Positions 38,385 through 49,900 of a stretch of DNA of 64,000 nucleotides are shown piece after piece. A program made the translations under genes and the position numbers. This DNA comes from Xylocopa sonorina (taxonomy: Eukaryota; Arthropoda; Insecta; Hymenoptera; Apidae). The stretch spans positions 2,170,001 to 2,234,000 of the forward strand of contig NW_027490098.1 in assembly GCF_050948175.1 (NCBI RefSeq), given 5' to 3'. Every line of letters begins with the position of its first letter. The stretch's first letter is position 1. The notes beneath the pieces were generated by a model. The model did no database searches. It was given only the letters and a program-made list of their open reading frames with translations, and had not been told where the DNA came from.

Positions 38385-39469
38385 AGGCGTTTATTTATCA
38401 GTTAATGTTCCCCCGGGGCCGAAGCCCCAGGGGTATACACTTGTAGTACAAAGTAATTCATGTTGCTTCCGCACGAATTTGGTTATAAAAAATAATGTAT
38501 AGCTAGGATAATGCTATGGGATCCCTCCCTAAAGCGTCCATTGTGATTGTAACATATTTGGAATCAGGTGAGCATTGCACCATTCAATAAGTTGGCTTAG
38601 GTATAATACGAGCCGTGTACCAAAGGACACGGATAGGCAACTTCACTTCTCAATAGATGAAATAAAATGTCAATATAGTAAACTACATAAATTATAAAGT
38701 ATAAAATATAAAATATAAAATATAAAATATATAATATATAGTTAATGCCGATAAATAAAATATAATAAGTACAATATTAACGTAGCATAAAGTATATATG
38801 TATGGACTTGGCGTGTTTATAGCGTCAGTGTGCGGATATACGCCTTCCTGTAGTCATTCGAGTGGGGTTAAGAGGTACCAGCCGCCACCGAGAGGTCCAG
38901 AGGAGCAGCTATTCGCAATTAATGCTCGGGTTGTGGCCAAGAGTAGGACAAACCAATAAATGTAGTAAAACAAAATAAAATAAAACAAGATAAAATAGAG
39001 TAAGAAGGTAAAATCGGATAAAATAAAATCAAATATTATATGGTACTGAGGAGTAAGGTACGCGCGTAAAAAATAAGAGAAAAGCATTGAAAGGCGAAAT
39101 GAGGAGAAGTAAATTATTATAAGATGGAACACCATAGAATGAGGTGAGTAAGCTGGGCTAAAATAAGATAGAGTCAGGTGAGTAAAATAGATAACTAGAA
39201 AAAGATAAAATAGAATAGAATAAAGTCCAGTGGAGTAAAATGAAATAAAGTGAAATAAAATAGATACATTAAGTTAGATAAATAAGATAGGTCAATTAAC
39301 TCCTCATTTCGCGTGGAGGCAATATAGGCGCGAACCAGAGCAACTAAACAGAACAACACAAAGTAGAATAAATAATAAAACAAGGTAGAGTAAATAAATC
39401 GGTCAATATGACTCAGAGCTTACTCCAGACCCTCGCGGCCAGTCCTCTCAGCCCGCAGGTGTGGAGGCA
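38385..39469 (-). other. 3' UTR of unit A
   Basis: It is AT-rich with AAAAT/ATAAA tracts (for example 38696-38741 and 38960-39000) and no coding potential. Two conserved islands stand out: a box at 38825-38910 (CAGTGTGCGGATATACGCC onward) shared with the other units, and the terminal hairpin at 38410-38433. On the minus strand AATAAA (38390-38395) lies 6-11 nt from the U2 junction. Confidence 0.8.
38410..38433 (-). other. 3'-terminal GC hairpin, unit A
   Basis: CCCC-C-GGGGC-CGAA-GCCCC-A-GGGG forms a strong stem-loop 25 nt from the U2 junction. RLE non-LTR proteins bind structured 3' UTRs to start target-primed reverse transcription; that role here is inference. Confidence 0.6.
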
Positions 39470-42400
39470 CTAAGGACCCGCAGGCGACACCACCCCAGGG
39501 ACGCGGGCGCCTCCACTGCTCCCGCTCAGCGCCGCCGATGTCGACTCCGCCTCAGACGTACCCCGTGGAGCCCGGTACTGACGCACCCCGGATACATGCT
39601 CCACGTAGATATCTCTGAACCAGGCTATTGTCTCAGATATCATGAGACGCCTCATCAGCGCTGCATAACGCTGAGAGACGCGCAGCAGGTCCAGGACAAA
39701 CTCGTTTCCCGGGTCCCACGCGCCCAGGGCGCCGACGACGAACGCATCTACGTGGACTCGGTAGCCGCGCCTCCGCAATGATTCGGCGAGGGGTTGATAC
39801 TTGCGTATCTTCCCCATCCTCGCCTCCTCAATTGCCTCGAGAGTGTTCTCGAAAGGCACGGCCACGTCGACCACGACGATGTTTTTCGACAGCCCGTGCT
39901 CCACGACGATGTCGGGACGCAGGGCTGCCAGCTCGCCGTCGACTCCCGGGACGCGCTTGTTAACCCGGAGCTCACCTGGCAGACGGACAGCCGTCACGAG
40001 CCTATGAACGAGGTTGTCATGCCGCAGCTGCCGGGCAGCGGAGTGAGGACCGCAGTGGGAGAGTACATGGGGAAGGCCCTCGAACTCATGCCCGCAACGC
40101 CGGCAACGCTTGTCACCGGTCCCCCACCGACGTGCTCCATTTAGCGGCAACACGTCGAGGCGGGCCCGGTGAACGAAGCGCCAATCAGCGAAGCGGACAT
40201 ACCCCCCGGTGCGCAGAAAGTGGTTACTAACCGCGCAGCGGGAGGTCGCGTCGAAAACCTTCCCCTGGTCGGGCTTCCGAAGAAGCCTTTCCAGGTAGCA
40301 CTCCCCCACTGCTGCCCTCAGCCTCCGCGTGACTTGGCCCTTGGCAGCAGGCGGCACAACAACGCTACGCCCATTCCGGGAGCGACACACAACCGAGAGC
40401 TCTTCACGGACCTCGTCCCATCTCCAACTAAATCCAAGCCGCGCACATGAACGAATCCCGACGTTCCTTACTCGCGACCAGAACGAAGCCCGGCCCGCCG
40501 ATGGCCTCGCCATCTCGCCCGACAAAGAGCCGGAGAGATAGTCGGCAAGGCCCCTGACCTGGCCAAGTCCGCGACGACCGGATCGCTCGCGTTCAATAAC
40601 CTGAACGCGTGCGACACGGTCGCCACGTCGGCCAGATCCACCAGCGGGAGAAGGCCGCACCCACCCCAAGCGGGGGGGATATAGACCAGCTCCGCACTGG
40701 CACGCTGCGGGAGGTGCAACCACCTCTTTACCGTGCGTTTGATGACCCTGTCGGCATCGGCTAAAGCGGTTCTTCGCACGTGGCCTCCCCTGAACGCGAA
40801 ATCGAGGCGTGGCAACAGGAATGTCGCCACGGTCTCGATTTTTTGCCAGGGGGCGAGCAGGGAATCGTCGACCGCGCGAAGATCTACTAATAAGGCTTGG
40901 ATCGTCGGATACGGGGTTTGGTCGATCCGAACCCCGGTCGGCACTCCCAGATGCTCGTAACTCTGCCCCTCCGACAGGGCAGGAACGAGTCCCCCGACTA
41001 GACGGAACTCGGTGCTAGAAACCCTCCCGTCCCCTCTGATGTGCAGGGTTGCACACTTCGAGGGGTTGAAGGAGAGCCCCAGCTGCCGAGCCGTCCCCTC
41101 TGCTGCTTGCAACAGCCTTCCCATTCCGTCGACGGATGACGCGACGAGTGCCACGTCGTCTGCGTACGCCAGGGCTGTCACCTTATGCCCTCTCACACTC
41201 AGACCCTCCACCGAGTCCACGGCCCCGCGAACCATGGCCTCAATGGAAAGGTCGAATAGGATCGGGCTAAGTGGGCAGCCCTGCCTCACCCCCGACTTCA
41301 TGGGGATCCAGGGCGTGTACCCTTCAGCGGTACGGACCCGCGTCGCCACGCCGTCGTAAAGGCTGGCGACGATGTTGATGAGCGGCCGGGGAGCGCCGGC
41401 GCCGGCCAGCGAATCGATGATGGTGGCGTGGGGAACCGAACCGAAAGCGTTGGCCAGATCCAACCACGCCACCACCACCTCCCTACGCTGCTTACGAGCG
41501 GCAGCCATGGCTTGCTGAAGCACAAAGTTGTGCTCCAGACAGCCTTCGAAGGGCAAGAAGCCCTTCTGTGCTTGGCTGAGCCGCTTGTTGACTACGGCCC
41601 AACGAGTGAGCCGATCGGCGACGACCGCCGAGAAGAGCTTGGGGGTGACATCACCCAGGGCGAAAGGCCTCCAATTCGATAGGTCCTCGCGATCACCCTT
41701 CTTAAAAAGGAGAATGGTGTTGGACTGCTTCCAGCGCCCCGGAATCTTCTCCATGCGGCGGCAGGTGTTGAATACCGCCGTAAGGAGGACCGCTCCTGGG
41801 TCCCCCCTCCGTAGGTCACCATAGGTCAGACCGTCGGGTCCGGCGGAAGAAGCAAGCTTCATCCGCTTTAGCCGACGGCTGACCTCGGCTTCCGTGAAGG
41901 GGGAAACCAGGGCATCGTTCGACTCAGTGGTCGGGTCCTCCCCATAGAGAGAGGGAAGGCTACCAGGGCGGGCTCGGAGCGAGTAAACGTTAGTAAAGTG
42001 CTCCTGGACCCGTTCCAGGGGCACACTGCAATGGGGAGATTCTCCGGCGAGAATCTCCCGCACCGCGCGCTTCCGATCCGCCCTGAAGAGACGTTGAATT
42101 CGGGTAGCCTCCCCTACGCGATCCGGGACGCTGGGAGGGCCATCGCTCACCATCGAATTGGCCACATCGCCCCGACGCCCCTCACTCCCCGCGACTGGCC
42201 GGCGCCGACCGGCCCCCCCGCTGGAGGCGGCACTCCGTGCGCCAGCCCCGGGTCCCCTGGCCCTCCGCCCCTGAAAGTACTCGTCCACCTTCGTGGCGAG
42301 CGCCTCCAGTCGCTCGGGTGATCCCACCCCTTCCGCGAAGGCCACTAACCGCGCCCTTGCGGCAACGTCCACCTCCCGGCGTCCCCTAGATCGGGGTCTA

Positions 42401-44769
42401 CCGGTTGATGGCGCGCCGGACGCAGCGTCGCGACCTCCACCTCGGGGATGGGGCACCCTAGATTGCCGCGGGGCCCGAGGCTGAGACGCCCCGCCTACCC
42501 GCTCGCAAGCAGCCGGGAGGCCCGATGTCGCTGTCCCGCGCCGCCGCCCCACGGTCGCTGCAGGTGCACGACCGCCTCTGGTACCCGCACGATACCCACG
42601 TGTCACACTCACCGGGTGGCATTCCCGAATGCTCGACGGGGCCATCCTCACCGGAGCCTCCACGACGACGCTGCCCCGGGATGATGACGCGGGCGGGTCC
42701 CGCGCGCCTCCACACCTGCACACACAAATACACCCCCGGTTACGCCCGGGGGAGTCAATAATATTGTCATTAATGACCGGACTAGATGCCCGGTCCGTCA
42801 ATGGATAAAATCTATTTTGTACTAATAAATTATCACTACTGAGGCCCCCTTCCTCCTCCCTGGGGAGCCTCGGTGACCTTCGGGTGGAGGTAACCGGAGC
42901 CTCCACCCGCGGGGACGGCTGCCTTGGGGCCTCCTCTTCCCCCGACGAATCCGTGGTGGTTATGGTGCGGTCCACCCACCGCCTTCTCGCCGCTCCTGGT
43001 GTCGTGCTCTGCCGTCCCCTCGCGGCGCTCGTATTGCTCCTGTTGTTGTTGTTGCTACTGCTGGAGCTGCTACTACTACTGCTACTGCTGCTGCCGCTGC
43101 TCCCAATGCAGCGGCGCCTCCGTCTCGTCCGGGCCGGTTCCTCCTTGGGAGCGACCGCCGGCGCTCTCTCATCGTCCGACGATGACGACGATGACTCATG
43201 GATGGTGGGGAGGGGCCTGGGCGAAGGAAGGGACCTCCTCTTCTCGGTCCCCTCCCCACGCGCCTCCACCCGAAGGGACACCCCTGTGGTCTGGGTGCCC
43301 CCTCTGACCCCCGGAGGGGACAGGCGTCCCCGAATCGGCCTCTTCGCGGACGACCCGGGCGGGAGGGACGTCGCCCGAGTCGTCCTGGCTGGCGGGGTGG
43401 AGGCGCGGCCCGTGGCTGGCGGCGTCCGCGCCGCGACGGTGACCGCCACAGGTGACACGACGGCCACCGTCATTATAGGCGAGCCACGGACCGATGTCGT
43501 CATCGTCGTGGTAGTAAGCGTGGCCGGAGCGCTGCAGGGCGTTGGTGGAGGGCCCTGCAGTGGTGGTGTCGCTGGGGGGGCGCTGGAGGTTGTGGACGCG
43601 CCCCCCATCCTCTTCGCTGCCGCCCGCGTGATCCTGGGCAACGCGGGCGGAAGAAACGTTGCTCTTGTATTCCTCGACACCACCGCCGCTCCAGCCACGG
43701 CGGACGGGCTGCCCCGGGTGACCTCCGCGAAGGTTGTGGAGGGGGTCACCTTCCTCGATGGGAGGATGCGTCGGGGCGGGTCGGGTTGGGGAGGCTCGGT
43801 CGACGCCCGCTTCTTCCTCCCAGCTGCTGCGGGCGCCGCCGGACTCCTCTTCTTCCCCTTAGAGGGGGCAGGGGGCGTGGTGGAGGTGCCCCCTGAACTT
43901 CTCCCCTTGGCCCCCGACCCGCTGCTGGTCCTTGTGGTATTGGGGCTCGCCTCGTCCGCGGAGGAGCGCCGGCTTCTTTGAAATAGCGCCGCGAGAGTGA
44001 CGGTGCTCCTCGTTGCGGCGCTGGATCCCACCGTGGTAGTCGTTGTTGCAGTGGTCGTAGTGGTGGGTCTGGTTGTCCTTTTTGTTGTCCCGGCGGTGGG
44101 TGGACGAGTTCCTCGCCGGGGTTGCGTGGTGGTGGTGCTTCTGGTAGACGTAGTGGAGGAGGCCCCTCTCGATGTCGTCTTAGCTGCAGTGGAGGCAGCC
44201 GTCCCCGATACTCTGGAAACAGCGGTTCGAATGTTAGCTGTTATTGTTGGTGTTGTTGTTATTGTTGTTGTTGTTGTTGTTTTAGTGGAGGCACACGTTG
44301 TAGTGCCCCCACAGGTCACCGGGGACGCCCCCAGAGTGGGAAAAGAGGCCTCGTTCTCGGTGGAGAACGCCTCCACCGCGTCAACGGGTCGCGACTCGGC
44401 AACGCTGTCGCCGGGCGTTGCGCGGGCGGCACTCCCTGCAAGGGAGTTGTGTCTAACGGAGACACACGGACCCCCGGTGGACGGGTGTTTTGTTTGGTGG
44501 TGCGACTTCACACGCTTCAGTGCATACGCACTTTCGTCGGTGAAGCCGCACTCACCGCACACCCACCTTTTGATCGCACCGGGGTGATGGATCTTTAAAT
44601 GTTTGAATAGATCCGTGTGTCTCAGATAGACACACGCTCCCTTTTTGCACACGGTTCTGCCGACAAAGCAGAACGGGCAAGGAAATTCTGCCGGGAACGG
44701 GTAATGCAGCAACACCACGCGCTCACTATTACTATTTGTACTATCGTTTTTGCTGCTATTACCCGCCAT
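39470..44769 (-). pseudogene. RLE element ORF, unit A (frameshifted)
   Basis: The same protein as units B and C: two N-terminal zinc fingers, a low-complexity linker with Thr and Ser runs, RT with YADD (41155-41166), then CCHC and endonuclease. A 49-bp deletion at 40554-40556, flanked by CTG on both sides in the intact copies, shifts the frame after NASDPVVADLARS; the RLE part continues in another frame down to 39470. The second zinc finger differs from B and C (WVCGECGFTDESAYALKRVKSHH). The start chosen is the MAGN ATG; longer versions need non-ATG starts. Confidence 0.92.
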
Positions 44770-45789
44770 CGTGAAGATAGTGTCGCAACGCAAACACTCG
44801 GCTCGTTGAAATAAAATAAATAAGTCAATAATAAAACAATACGCTCACCGGAGCAAACACAGACGGTTAACGGTCGATCGAGACGAACACGTAAGACAAG
44901 GGACAATAATAAATAAGTATATACACTAGAGAAGACAAGAGACAACGCGAACGCGAACGCGAATAAATTAATCAAATAAATACGGATTGACGAGCGGAAT
45001 AGAATCTAATAAGATAAATAAAATAAAATAAAACAATTCCGCTGTGCCCGGTGGACACAGCCCCGCACGAACGAACCGTGCTTCGCGTACGTGCCTAGCA
45101 ACCGCAAACGGTTTAACTTTCCACGACACTCCACACGGCCTGGAAAACTCCGGACCGCGACGTATCGAGTTACACGGGGTGTAAAGGGCCTCCGTGTACC
45201 CCGATCACTTGATTAAACAAATAAAACGGTGAATTTAATTAATCTAATAGCTGCTATTTCGCAGCGACGACCCGTAAAATCGAGCAAAAAATTCGATTTA
45301 CGGGCGTACGTGCAAACAGTCTAACACCCAAAATACGGAGAGGTCGAATTCAAAACCAACGGCTATAAGTGTAAGGTTTACACTTATAACCGGGTATAAG
45401 GTCAGACAAACCGATTCTACTCGAATTCAAACTCCTCGGAGGTCGAAATGGTCGACCTAGGAGGAGAGACGTCACGTATGGACGTCTAACGTCTACCCGA
45501 TGCGTTCAACACCACCGCATCGGGAGCACTTTAAACTAATCACGCGGAAGGGACCTCCACCGAAATTCCAAGTGCCAGACTTACCAAGTCCAGAGTCCAC
45601 CAGGAAGCCGAACGCACTGATCACTGCACCAAACACGAGCACAGCACGCGCGACGCGGATGATAACGCGACACTCCGGTGAGCGAGTCGGAAAGACACAA
45701 GGTAAAATGAAACTTAAAGCTACTGACGGGAAAGATCAAGTGTGTTGGTTTATAGAGTAAAAAAAACTGATCTTTGGAAAAGGCTTATT
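44770..45789 (-). other. 5' non-coding region of unit A
   Basis: This matches the 5' regions of the other units with few differences and has the same hairpins. The central dyad TATAAGTGTAA has one mismatch here (GG for AG). GGTAAGT is at 45579-45585 and the complement of U2 AAGATCAAGTGT at 45732-45743. Unlike other copies, the AG before the ORF (TTATTAG elsewhere) reads TTATTTCAA here. No gene is seen in it. Confidence 0.75.
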
Positions 45790-45936
45790 GAGCCGGTCCC
45801 AGAGGCACTGCAATACTGGGTCGACTCGCGGCGGAGGTGGAGCAAGCCCCAGCGGTCCGCCTTTTTCCAAAAATCAGGTTAATATTCTGACTCCTAATGA
45901 GGAGTGTATCAGATATTAAGCTGATAAGAACAGATA
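45790..45936 (-). ncRNA. U2: U2 snRNA 3' segment (147 nt), copy 2
   Basis: Same limits as copy 1: it begins TATCTGTTC directly after the 3' end of unit B and ends GACCGGCTC. It retains stem-loops IIa-IV and the Sm site and lacks the U2 5' third. It lies 7552 bp from copy 1. Confidence 0.93.
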
Positions 45937-46988
45937 AGACGTTTATTTAACAATTAATGTTCCCCCGGGGCCGAAGCCCCAGGGGTTATACACTTGTTTT
46001 ATACAATATATTCGTACTAGTCCGCACGAATTCACTTATACATCATCTTCTATCTACAACCGTGCTGGGGGATAAATCCCTGCAGCGTCCTTTAGTTTCG
46101 TAGCAACCTCCCTATGAGGTGAACCTAGCGTCATACATCAAGATAATACAAAGCAGTAACGTGACCTAGGCACGTATTAACAGCATATTCATTCTATATA
46201 ATAATAATAATAATATCAAGAAGTAACATAGAGTTTAATTTATATGTATATCCAACAAAGTGAACTTGTATTATATAAGCGTAGTGCATAACATAGTTGA
46301 CTAGATGGTATTTCGACGCCAGTGTGCGGATACACGCCTTACTGTAGTCAAACGAGTCCAGTCAGGAGGAATTAGCCGCTATCAGGTGGTCCAGAGCAGC
46401 ACCAAAAGGCATCAATGACCAAAATATGACAAAATATAGAAAATAAGCGATATAGTCAAATAATAAAACAATCCATTAAATTAATTTAACACACACAGAC
46501 GCGTAGAGCAAAAGAAAGAGAACGTAAAGTAGAACAGTAACTAGTACCATAAGGTATCAAGATAGTAAAACGAGGTAAGTACAATAGGATAAAATAAATT
46601 AGTTAAAAGTAAAATAGGATAAAATAGATAAGTAAAGTAACATAAGATAAAATAGAATAAAATAAATAAAATAAATAAATAGAATAAAATAAGATAAAAT
46701 AAAATAAAATAAAATAGTGTTTGTGACTAAAAGGCGCGTATCTAGGAGACTTAGTCCATTTGTTAGACCAATGGACTCCCCTTTGTCACGCTCCGATTGC
46801 ATCTACGCGTCTTTGGTCTTTTGGTGTGGAGGCTGTGTGTGCAATAGAAATAAAAATAAAATTAAGATAGAAGTAAAAATAAGAGTAACGAAAGAAAGAG
46901 AGAAAAAGAACAAAAGAGATATGAAAACGAAGAGGAACTCACTCCAGATCCCAGCAACTCTCCCTCCCGACTTACAGGTGTGGAGGCC
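45937..46988 (-). other. 3' UTR of unit B
   Basis: AT-rich, with ATA and AAAAT microsatellites (46199-46215 and 46650-46715). The terminal hairpin is at 45962-45985 and AATAAA (minus strand) at 45942-45947. The conserved box is at 46321-46403 but is more divergent than in A and C. The part from 46480 to 46980 has no evident counterpart in the other units. No coding sequence is seen. Confidence 0.8.
45962..45985 (-). other. 3'-terminal GC hairpin, unit B
   Basis: Identical to the unit A hairpin (CCCC-C-GGGGC-CGAA-GCCCC-A-GGGG) and at the same distance from the U2 junction. Confidence 0.6.
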
Positions 46989-49900
46989 CTAAGGATCCGC
47001 CGGCGACACCACCCCAGGGACGCAGGCGCCTCCACTGCTCCCGCTCAGCGCCGCCGATGTCGACTCCGCCTCGGACGTACCCCGTGGAGCCCGGTACTGA
47101 CGCACCCCGGATACGTGCTCCACGTAAATATCCCTGGACCAAGCTATTGTCTCGGATATCATGAGACGCCTCATCAGCGCTGCATAACGCTGAGAGACGC
47201 GCAGCAGGTCCAGGACAAACTCGTTCCCCGGGTCCCACGCGCCCAGGGCGCCGACGACGAACGCATCTACGTGGACTCGGTAGCCGCGCTTCCGCAATGA
47301 TTCGGCGAGGGGTTGATACTTGCGTATCTTCCCCATCCTCGCCTCCTCAATTGCCTCGAGAGTGTTCTCGAAAGGCACGGCCACGTCGACCACGACGATG
47401 TTTTTCGACAGCCCGTGCTCCACGACGATGTCGGGACGCAGGGCTGCCAGCTCGCCGTCGACTCCCGGGACGCGCTTGTTAACCCGGAGCTCACCTGGCA
47501 GACGGACAGCCGTCACGAGCCTATGAACGAGGTTGTCATGCCGCAGCTGCCGGGCAGCGGAGTGAGGACCGCAGTGGGAGAGTACATGGGGAAGGCCCTC
47601 GAACTCATGCCCGCAACGCCGGCAACGCTTGTCACCGGTCCCCCACCGACGTGCTCCATTTAGCGGCAACACGTCGAGGCGGGCCCGGTGAACGAAGCGC
47701 CAATCAGCGAAGCGGACATACCCCCCGGTGCGCAGAAAGTGGTTACTAACCGCGCAGCGGGAGGTCGCGTCGAAAACCTTCCCCTGGTCGGGCTTCCGAA
47801 GAAGCCTTTCCAGGTAGCACTCCCCCACTGCTGCCCTCAGCCTCCGCGTGACTTGGCCCGTGGCAGCAGGCGGCACAACAACGCTACGCCCATTCCGGGA
47901 GCGACACACAACCGAGAGCTCTTCACGGACCTCGTCCCATCTCCAACTAAATCCCAGCCGCGCACATGAACGAATCCCGACGTTCCTTACTCGCGACCAG
48001 AACGAAGCCCGGCCCGCCGATGGCCTCGCCATCTCGCCCGACAAAGAGCCGGAGAGATAGTCGGCAAGGCCCCTGCTCCCAAGGGTCCGACCGGCCTTCT
48101 CCCGCACGGCGTCACACAGCGCTGACCTGGCCAAGTCCGCAACGACCGGATCGCTCGCATTCAGTAACCTGAACGCGTGCGACACGGTCGCCACGTCGGC
48201 CAGATCCACCAGCGGGAGAAGGCCGCACCCACCCCAAGCGGGGGGGATATAGACCAGCTCCGCACTGGCACGCTGCGGGAGGTGCAACCACCTCTTTACC
48301 GTGCGTTTGATGACCCTGTCGGCATCGGCTAAAGCGGTTCTTCGCACGTGGCCTCCCCTGAACGCGAAATCGAGGCGTGGCAACAAGAATGTCGCCACGG
48401 TCTCGATTTTTTGCCAGGGGGCGAGCAGGGAATCGTCGACCGCGCGAAGATCTACTAACAAGGCTTGGATCGTCGGATACGGGGTTTGGTCGATCCGAAC
48501 CCCGGTCGGCACTCCCAGATGCTCGTAACTCTGCCCCTCCGACAGGGCAGGAACGAGTCCCCCGACTAGACGGAACTCGGTGCTAGCGACTCTCCCGTCC
48601 CCTCTAATGTGCAGGGTTGCACACTTCGAGGGGTTGAAGGAGAGCCCCAGCTGCCGAGCCGTCCCCTCTGCTGCTTGCAATAGCCTCCCCATGCCGTCAA
48701 CGGATGACGCGACGAGTGCCACATCGTCCGCGTACGCCAGAGCTGTCACCTTATGCCCTCTCACACTCAGACCCTCCACCGAGTCCACGGCCCCGCGAAC
48801 CATGGCCTCAATGGAAAGGTCGAATAGGATCGGGCTAAGTGGGCAGCCCTGCCTCACCCCCGACTTCATGGGGATCCAGGGCGTGTACCCTTCAGCGGTA
48901 CGGACCCGCGTCGCCACGCCGTCGTAAAGGCTGGCGACGATGTTGAGCGGCCGGGGAGCGCCGGCACCGGCCAGCGAATCGATGATGGTGGCGTGGGGAA
49001 CCGATCCGAAAGCGTTGGCCAGATCCAGCCACGCCACCACCACCTCCCTACGCTGCTTACGAGCGGCAGCCATGGCCTGCTGAAGCACAAAGTTGTGCTC
49101 CAGACAGCCTTCGAAGGGCAAGAAGCCCTTCTGTGCTTGGCTGAGCCGCTTGTTGACTACGGCCCAACGAGTGAGCCGATCGGCGACGACCGCCGCGAAG
49201 AGCTTGGGGGTGACATCACCCAGGGCGATAGGCCTCCAATTCGATAGGTCCTTGCGATCACCCTTCTTGAAAAGGAGGACGGTGTTGGACTCCTTCCAGC
49301 GCCCCGGAATCTTCTCCATGCGGCGGCAGGTGTTGAATACCGCCGTAAGGAGGACCGCTCCTGGGTCCCCCCTCCGTAGGTCACCATAGGTCAGACCGTC
49401 GGGTCCGGCGGAAGAAGCAAGCTTCATCCGCTTTAACCGACGGCCGACCTCGGCTTCCCTGAAGGGGGAAACCAGGGCATCGTTCGACTCAGTGGTCGGG
49501 TCCTCCCCATAGAGAGAGGGAAGGCTACCAGGGCGGGCTCGGAGCGAGTAAACGTTAGTAAAGTGCTCCTGGACCCGTTCCAGGGGCACACTGCAATGGG
49601 GAGATTCTCCGGCGAGAATCTCCCGCACCGCGCGCTTCCGATCCGCCCTGAAAAGACGTTGGATTCGGGTAGCCTCCCCTACGCGATCCGGGACGCTGGG
49701 AGGGCCATCGCTCACCATCGAATTGGCCACATCGCCCCGACGCCCCTCACTCCCCGCGACCGGCCGGCGCCGACCGGCCCCCCCGCTGGAGGCGGCACTC
49801 CGTGCGCCAGCCCCGGGTCCCGCGGCCCTCCGCCCCTGAAAGTACTCGTCCACCTTCGTGGCGATCGCCTCCAGTTGCTCGGGTGATCCCACCCCCTCCG

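Larger units (their letters stand above)
38385..45789 (-). mobile_element. RLE non-LTR (Utopia-like) retrotransposon, unit A
   Basis: A 7405-bp unit between two U2 fragments, on the minus strand. From 5' to 3' it has a structured non-coding region, a single large ORF (broken), a 1.1-kb AT-rich 3' UTR, an AATAAA near the end and a direct junction to U2 without a poly(A) tail. RLE plus RT in one ORF places it in the R2/NeSL/Utopia part of the non-LTR tree; the U2 target points to Utopia. It is inactive because of a 49-bp deletion in the ORF. Confidence 0.9.

Noticed and set aside
38820..39470. Small hydrophobic open frames in RLE 3' UTRs (for example 38854-39135 and 53916-54281)
   Set aside because: They come from AAAAT tracts read as Phe/Leu/Tyr codons and are not conserved between units.
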